From Streptosporangiaceae bacterium (lineage in GTDB: Bacteria; Actinomycetota; Actinomycetes; Streptosporangiales; Streptosporangiaceae), in NCBI GenBank assembly GCA_030050125.1, contig JASIJN010000102.1, forward strand, positions 1-7,669: DNA of 7,669 nt, written 5' to 3'. Made by a program: the position numbers and the translations under genes. The notes beneath the pieces are model-generated. The model was given only the letters and a program-made list of their open reading frames with translations, was not told the origin of the DNA and did no database searches. Below, one piece after another: positions 5,430-7,669 of this stretch; positions within the stretch are counted from its first letter, which is position 1, and each line of letters starts with the position of its first letter.

Positions 5430-7042
5430 GGTGAACTCCTCTGGGTTAGCGCACTGGTGGTACCGGGATGCGGCGGCACCGGGTCGGTGGAATGCAGTTG
5501 AACCAGCGTCTGGTGCACCGCGGGGTTGATGACGTCGAGGACCGGCTTGGGATACACGCCGAGCACCACGACCAGCGCGATCAGCGGGCCGACCGCCCAC
5601 AGCTCGCGCGCCTTGAGGTCGGGCATCGCCTTGACCTCCTCGCGCACCGGCCCGGTCATCGTGCGCTGGTACATCCACAGGATGTAGATCGCGGCCAGGA
5701 CGATGCCGATGGTGGCCAGGACCGCGGCGGCCTCGTAGCGGGTGAACGTGCCGACCAGGACAAGGAACTCGCTGACGAACGTGGAGAGCCCGGGCAGCGA
5801 CAGCCCGGCCAGGCCGGCCACCAGGAACAGCCCGGCCAGCACCGGCGCGACCTTTTGCACGCCGCCGTAGTCCGCGATCATCTGCGACCGCCGCCGCGCG
5901 ATCATGAAGCCCGCGATCAGGAACAGCGCGCCGGTGGCGAACCCGTGGTTCACCATGTAGAAGACGCCGCCCGCCTGACCCTGGCTGGTCATCGCGAAGA
6001 TGCCCAGGGTAATCAGGCCCATGTGGGACACCGAGGTGTAGGCGATCAGCCGTTTCAGGTCGCGCTGGCCGATCGCCACGACCGCCGCGTACAGGATCCC
6101 GATCACCGAGAGCACCAGGACCAGCGGGGTGAAGTAGTGCGACGCGGTCGGGAACAGCTCCAGGCAGTAGCGGATCATGCCGAACGTGCCGACCTTGTCC
6201 AGCACCCCGACCAGCAGCACCGCGGCCCCGGGCTGGGCAGCGGTCGCGGCGTCGGGCAGCCAGGTGTGGAACGGCCACAGCGGCGCCTTGATCGCGAACG
6301 CCACGAAGAAGCCCAGGAACAGCCACTTCTGCACGGTCGGGCTCAGCGAGACGTGCAGTAGCTGGCTGAACAGGAACGTGCCCTGGTGCCCGTGCTGGGC
6401 CGAGTACACGTACAGCGCGATCACGGCGACCAGCATGAGCAGCCCGCCGAGCAGGCTGTACAGCAGGAACTTCACCGCGGCGTACTGGCGCTGGCCGACG
6501 CCGTAGCTCCCGATCATGAAGTACATCGGGATCAGCATGGCCTCGAAGAACACGTAGAAGAGGAAGACGTCGGTGGCGGCGAACACGCCGATCATCATCG
6601 TCTCGAGCACGAGCATGAGCGCGAAGTAAGTTTTAACGCTCCGTCTCGGCGGCGGCTGGCCCGCCGGGTTAGCCTCGCCCTCGGCGTCGTTCCACGAGGC
6701 CAGGACGACCACCGGCATCAAGACCGTGGTCATCAGGATCAGGACCAGGGCTATCCCGTCCACGCCGACCGCGTAGTGCACCCCGAACTGCGGGATCCAC
6801 TGGTAGACCTGGTTGAACTGGAAATCGGGCGCGCCCGTGCCGATCTTGAACTGGGTCGCCATCGCGATCGTCACGGCGAGCGTGACCAGCGTGAAGCCCA
6901 GCGTGACCTGCTTCACGAGCTTGGCCCGGGCCCGGCGGTCCGCCTCGGCGCCCGGCGCGGACAGGCCCGGCGTCAGCGAGACCGCGACCGCCCCGACGAG
7001 CGGGATCGCGCCCGCCACGGTCAGCCAGGGAAATGTGCTCAT
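5426..7042 (-). CDS. nuoM: NADH-quinone oxidoreductase subunit M
   Basis: A complete 538-residue polytopic membrane subunit of complex I, antiporter-like and proton-translocating. Channel residues are in place: Glu167 in FYVFFEAMLIPMYFMIGSYG, Lys191 in AVKFLLYSLLGG, Lys252 in AIKAPLWPFHTWLPDAATAA and Glu425 in TFVSEFLVLVG, the lysine-to-glutamate swap in the last half-channel that distinguishes NuoM from NuoN. The segment DLKRLIAYTSVSHMGLITLG (328-347) is also typical. After HTWLPDA the common HxEAP-like continuation is replaced by ATAAQPGAAV, a variation I believe is lineage-typical. A Pro-rich insert (about 125-134, NPAGQPPPRR) lies before SVKTYFALML, and the C-terminus has a polar Pro/Ser/Thr tail of about 25 residues. 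The ATG at 7042 directly abuts the nuoL stop (TAGATG), with GAGGG six bases upstream. The stop overlaps nuoN, so translation of L, M and N is coupled. Confidence 0.97.
   Translation of the reverse strand: MSTFPWLTVAGAIPLVGAVAVSLTPGLSAPGAEADRRARAKLVKQVTLGFTLVTLAVTIAMATQFKIGTGAPDFQFNQVYQWIPQFGVHYAVGVDGIALVLILMTTVLMPVVVLASWNDAEGEANPAGQPPPRRSVKTYFALMLVLETMMIGVFAATDVFLFYVFFEAMLIPMYFMIGSYGVGQRQYAAVKFLLYSLLGGLLMLVAVIALYVYSAQHGHQGTFLFSQLLHVSLSPTVQKWLFLGFFVAFAIKAPLWPFHTWLPDAATAAQPGAAVLLVGVLDKVGTFGMIRYCLELFPTASHYFTPLVLVLSVIGILYAAVVAIGQRDLKRLIAYTSVSHMGLITLGIFAMTSQGQAGGVFYMVNHGFATGALFLIAGFMIARRRSQMIADYGGVQKVAPVLAGLFLVAGLAGLSLPGLSTFVSEFLVLVGTFTRYEAAAVLATIGIVLAAIYILWMYQRTMTGPVREEVKAMPDLKARELWAVGPLIALVVVLGVYPKPVLDVINPAVHQTLVQLHSTDPVPPHPGTTSALTQRSSP
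5436..5442 (-). promoter_or_regulatory. Ribosome binding site of nuoN
   Basis: On the minus strand AGAGGAG lies six bases before the GTG at 5429, within the last codons of nuoM. It decides the nuoN start: the reading frame stays open for about 300 further codons upstream, but that extension is antiparalogous Arg/Gly/Pro-rich translation through nuoM. Confidence 0.75.
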
Positions 7043-7669
7043 CTACACCCTCACCAGAAGCAGCGCGCCCACGAGCAGCGCGGCGCCGAGGAACATCAGC
7101 AGCGCGTACGAGCGGACGAACCCGTTCTCCACCCTGCGGACCCGGCCGGACGTGCCGCCCATGGTGGCGGCCAGCGTGTTGACCAGGCCGTCGATGCCCC
7201 GCGTGTCGAAGAACACCGACAGCCGGGTCAGCCACTGGCCGGGCCGCATCAGCAGCGACTCGTTGAACGCGTTGCCGTACAGTTCCTTGCGCGCGGCGAC
7301 GGTCACCGGGTTGCCGATGGGCGCGGTGACCGGGATCTCGCGGCGCCCGTACATGGCCCAGGCGATCGCGGCCCCGACCAGCACCAGCGCCAGCGCGGCG
7401 CCGCTGACCGGCGTGAAGATACCGTGCGACGTCGGCGGCGAGCCCACGACCGGAGCCAGGAAGTTCACCAGCCGGTTGTCGACGATCAGCAGCCCCCCGG
7501 CGGCCAGCGACCCCAGGGCCAGCACCATCATCGGCGCGGTCATCACCGACGGCGCCTCGTGCGGGTGCACCTTGTCGTCCCAGCGGCGCTCGCCGGTGAA
7601 GGTCATGAGCATGACCCGGGTCATGTAGAACGCGGTGATGCCCGCGCCGATCAGCGCCGCGGTGCCGAG
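7043..7669 (-). CDS. nuoL: NADH-quinone oxidoreductase subunit L (C-terminal part; 5' end beyond the window)
   Basis: The last 208 residues of the third antiporter-like subunit of complex I; the frame is open to the right edge, so most of the protein, including its core pump helices, lies outside. The fragment begins in a membrane helix ending ITAFYMTRVMLMTFTGERRW (11-30), the characteristic NuoL end-of-core motif. HPHEAP (35-40) comes next, then helices at about 43-62 and 90-107. After these comes an amphipathic stretch (about 128-182, from RKELYGNAFNESLL through FFDTRGIDGLVNTL) corresponding to the long lateral helix that clamps NuoM and NuoN. The final anchor helix is at about 188-206. The stop (TAG, 7043-7045) touches the nuoM ATG without a gap. 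The plus-strand gene order nuoN-nuoM-nuoL is the usual L-M-N order read on the minus strand. No defects are visible in the part seen. Confidence 0.96.
   Translation of the reverse strand, partial: LGTAALIGAGITAFYMTRVMLMTFTGERRWDDKVHPHEAPSVMTAPMMVLALGSLAAGGLLIVDNRLVNFLAPVVGSPPTSHGIFTPVSGAALALVLVGAAIAWAMYGRREIPVTAPIGNPVTVAARKELYGNAFNESLLMRPGQWLTRLSVFFDTRGIDGLVNTLAATMGGTSGRVRRVENGFVRSYALLMFLGAALLVGALLLVRV
7046..7052 (-). promoter_or_regulatory. Ribosome binding site of nuoM
   Basis: Minus-strand GAGGGTG lies just before the TAGATG junction, with its GAGG core six bases from the nuoM ATG at 7042. It sits within the last codons of nuoL, consistent with reinitiation by ribosomes finishing nuoL. 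Confidence 0.6.

Noticed and set aside
3768..5501. 577-codon plus-strand open frame opposite nuoN
   Set aside because: It lies antisense to a clear nuoN gene. Its translation is Arg/Gln/His/Asp-rich low complexity without any domain, the usual mirror frame of high-GC coding DNA.
5430..6326. N-terminal extension of the nuoN frame into nuoM
   Set aside because: The 299 extra codons translate to Arg/Gly/Pro-rich nonsense relative to nuoM. A strong ribosome binding site and the GTGA overlap fix the start at 5429.
5468..6361. 297-codon plus-strand open frame opposite nuoM
   Set aside because: Same mirror-frame composition as above and fully covered by the conserved nuoM gene.
1..7669. tRNA, rRNA, CRISPR, insertion-sequence or phage elements
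   Set aside because: No cloverleaf-like segment, spaced repeat array, transposase-like frame or terminal inverted repeat was seen. The window is almost fully occupied by six metabolic, transport or regulatory genes.

Overview
The window is uniformly GC-rich, with strong third-position GC bias, frequent GTG/TTG starts and tightly overlapping genes. Together with the protein sequences (a NuoL-NuoM-NuoN tail followed by a polyprenyl diphosphate synthase, and a PcaR-type IclR regulator), this points to a high-GC Gram-positive bacterium (Actinobacteria/Actinomycetota). I cannot place it to genus from the sequence alone.

Layout, left to right. Positions 1-1639 (+) hold the 3' part of a LivH-type permease and a complete LivM-type permease of a branched-chain amino acid (HAAT) family ABC importer. 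They are coupled by an ATGA overlap. The ATPase and binding-protein genes are not in the window. A 30-bp gap with a small hairpin separates them from a convergent IclR-family regulator of the PcaR/PcaU type (1670-2587, -). A 107-bp gap upstream of the regulator contains a palindrome, a short tandem repeat and a possible leaderless promoter. Next on the minus strand is a long-chain trans-polyprenyl diphosphate synthase (2695-3690), preceded by a 152-bp gap with a spaced direct repeat. From 3843 to the right edge, also on the minus strand, lies the distal end of the complex I (NDH-1) operon. It reads nuoL (partial, 3' end), nuoM and nuoN, joined by a zero-gap TAG/ATG junction and a GTGA overlap.

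How the genes relate. NuoL, NuoM and NuoN are the three antiporter-like proton-pumping membrane subunits of NADH:quinone oxidoreductase. The synthase next to them most likely makes the isoprenoid tail of menaquinone, the electron acceptor of that complex, so the minus-strand block is a coherent respiratory module. The permease pair and the IclR regulator form a second unit. The PcaR-like character of the regulator allows, but does not prove, a link to uptake or breakdown of aromatic acids.

I found no RNA genes, insertion sequences, CRISPR arrays or phage genes. The gene content is ordinary, and I see no convincing undescribed system. The points worth a second look are small: candidate operators and promoters in the two minus-strand gaps, an N-terminal extension on the regulator, and the pairing of the transporter with a PcaR-type regulator.
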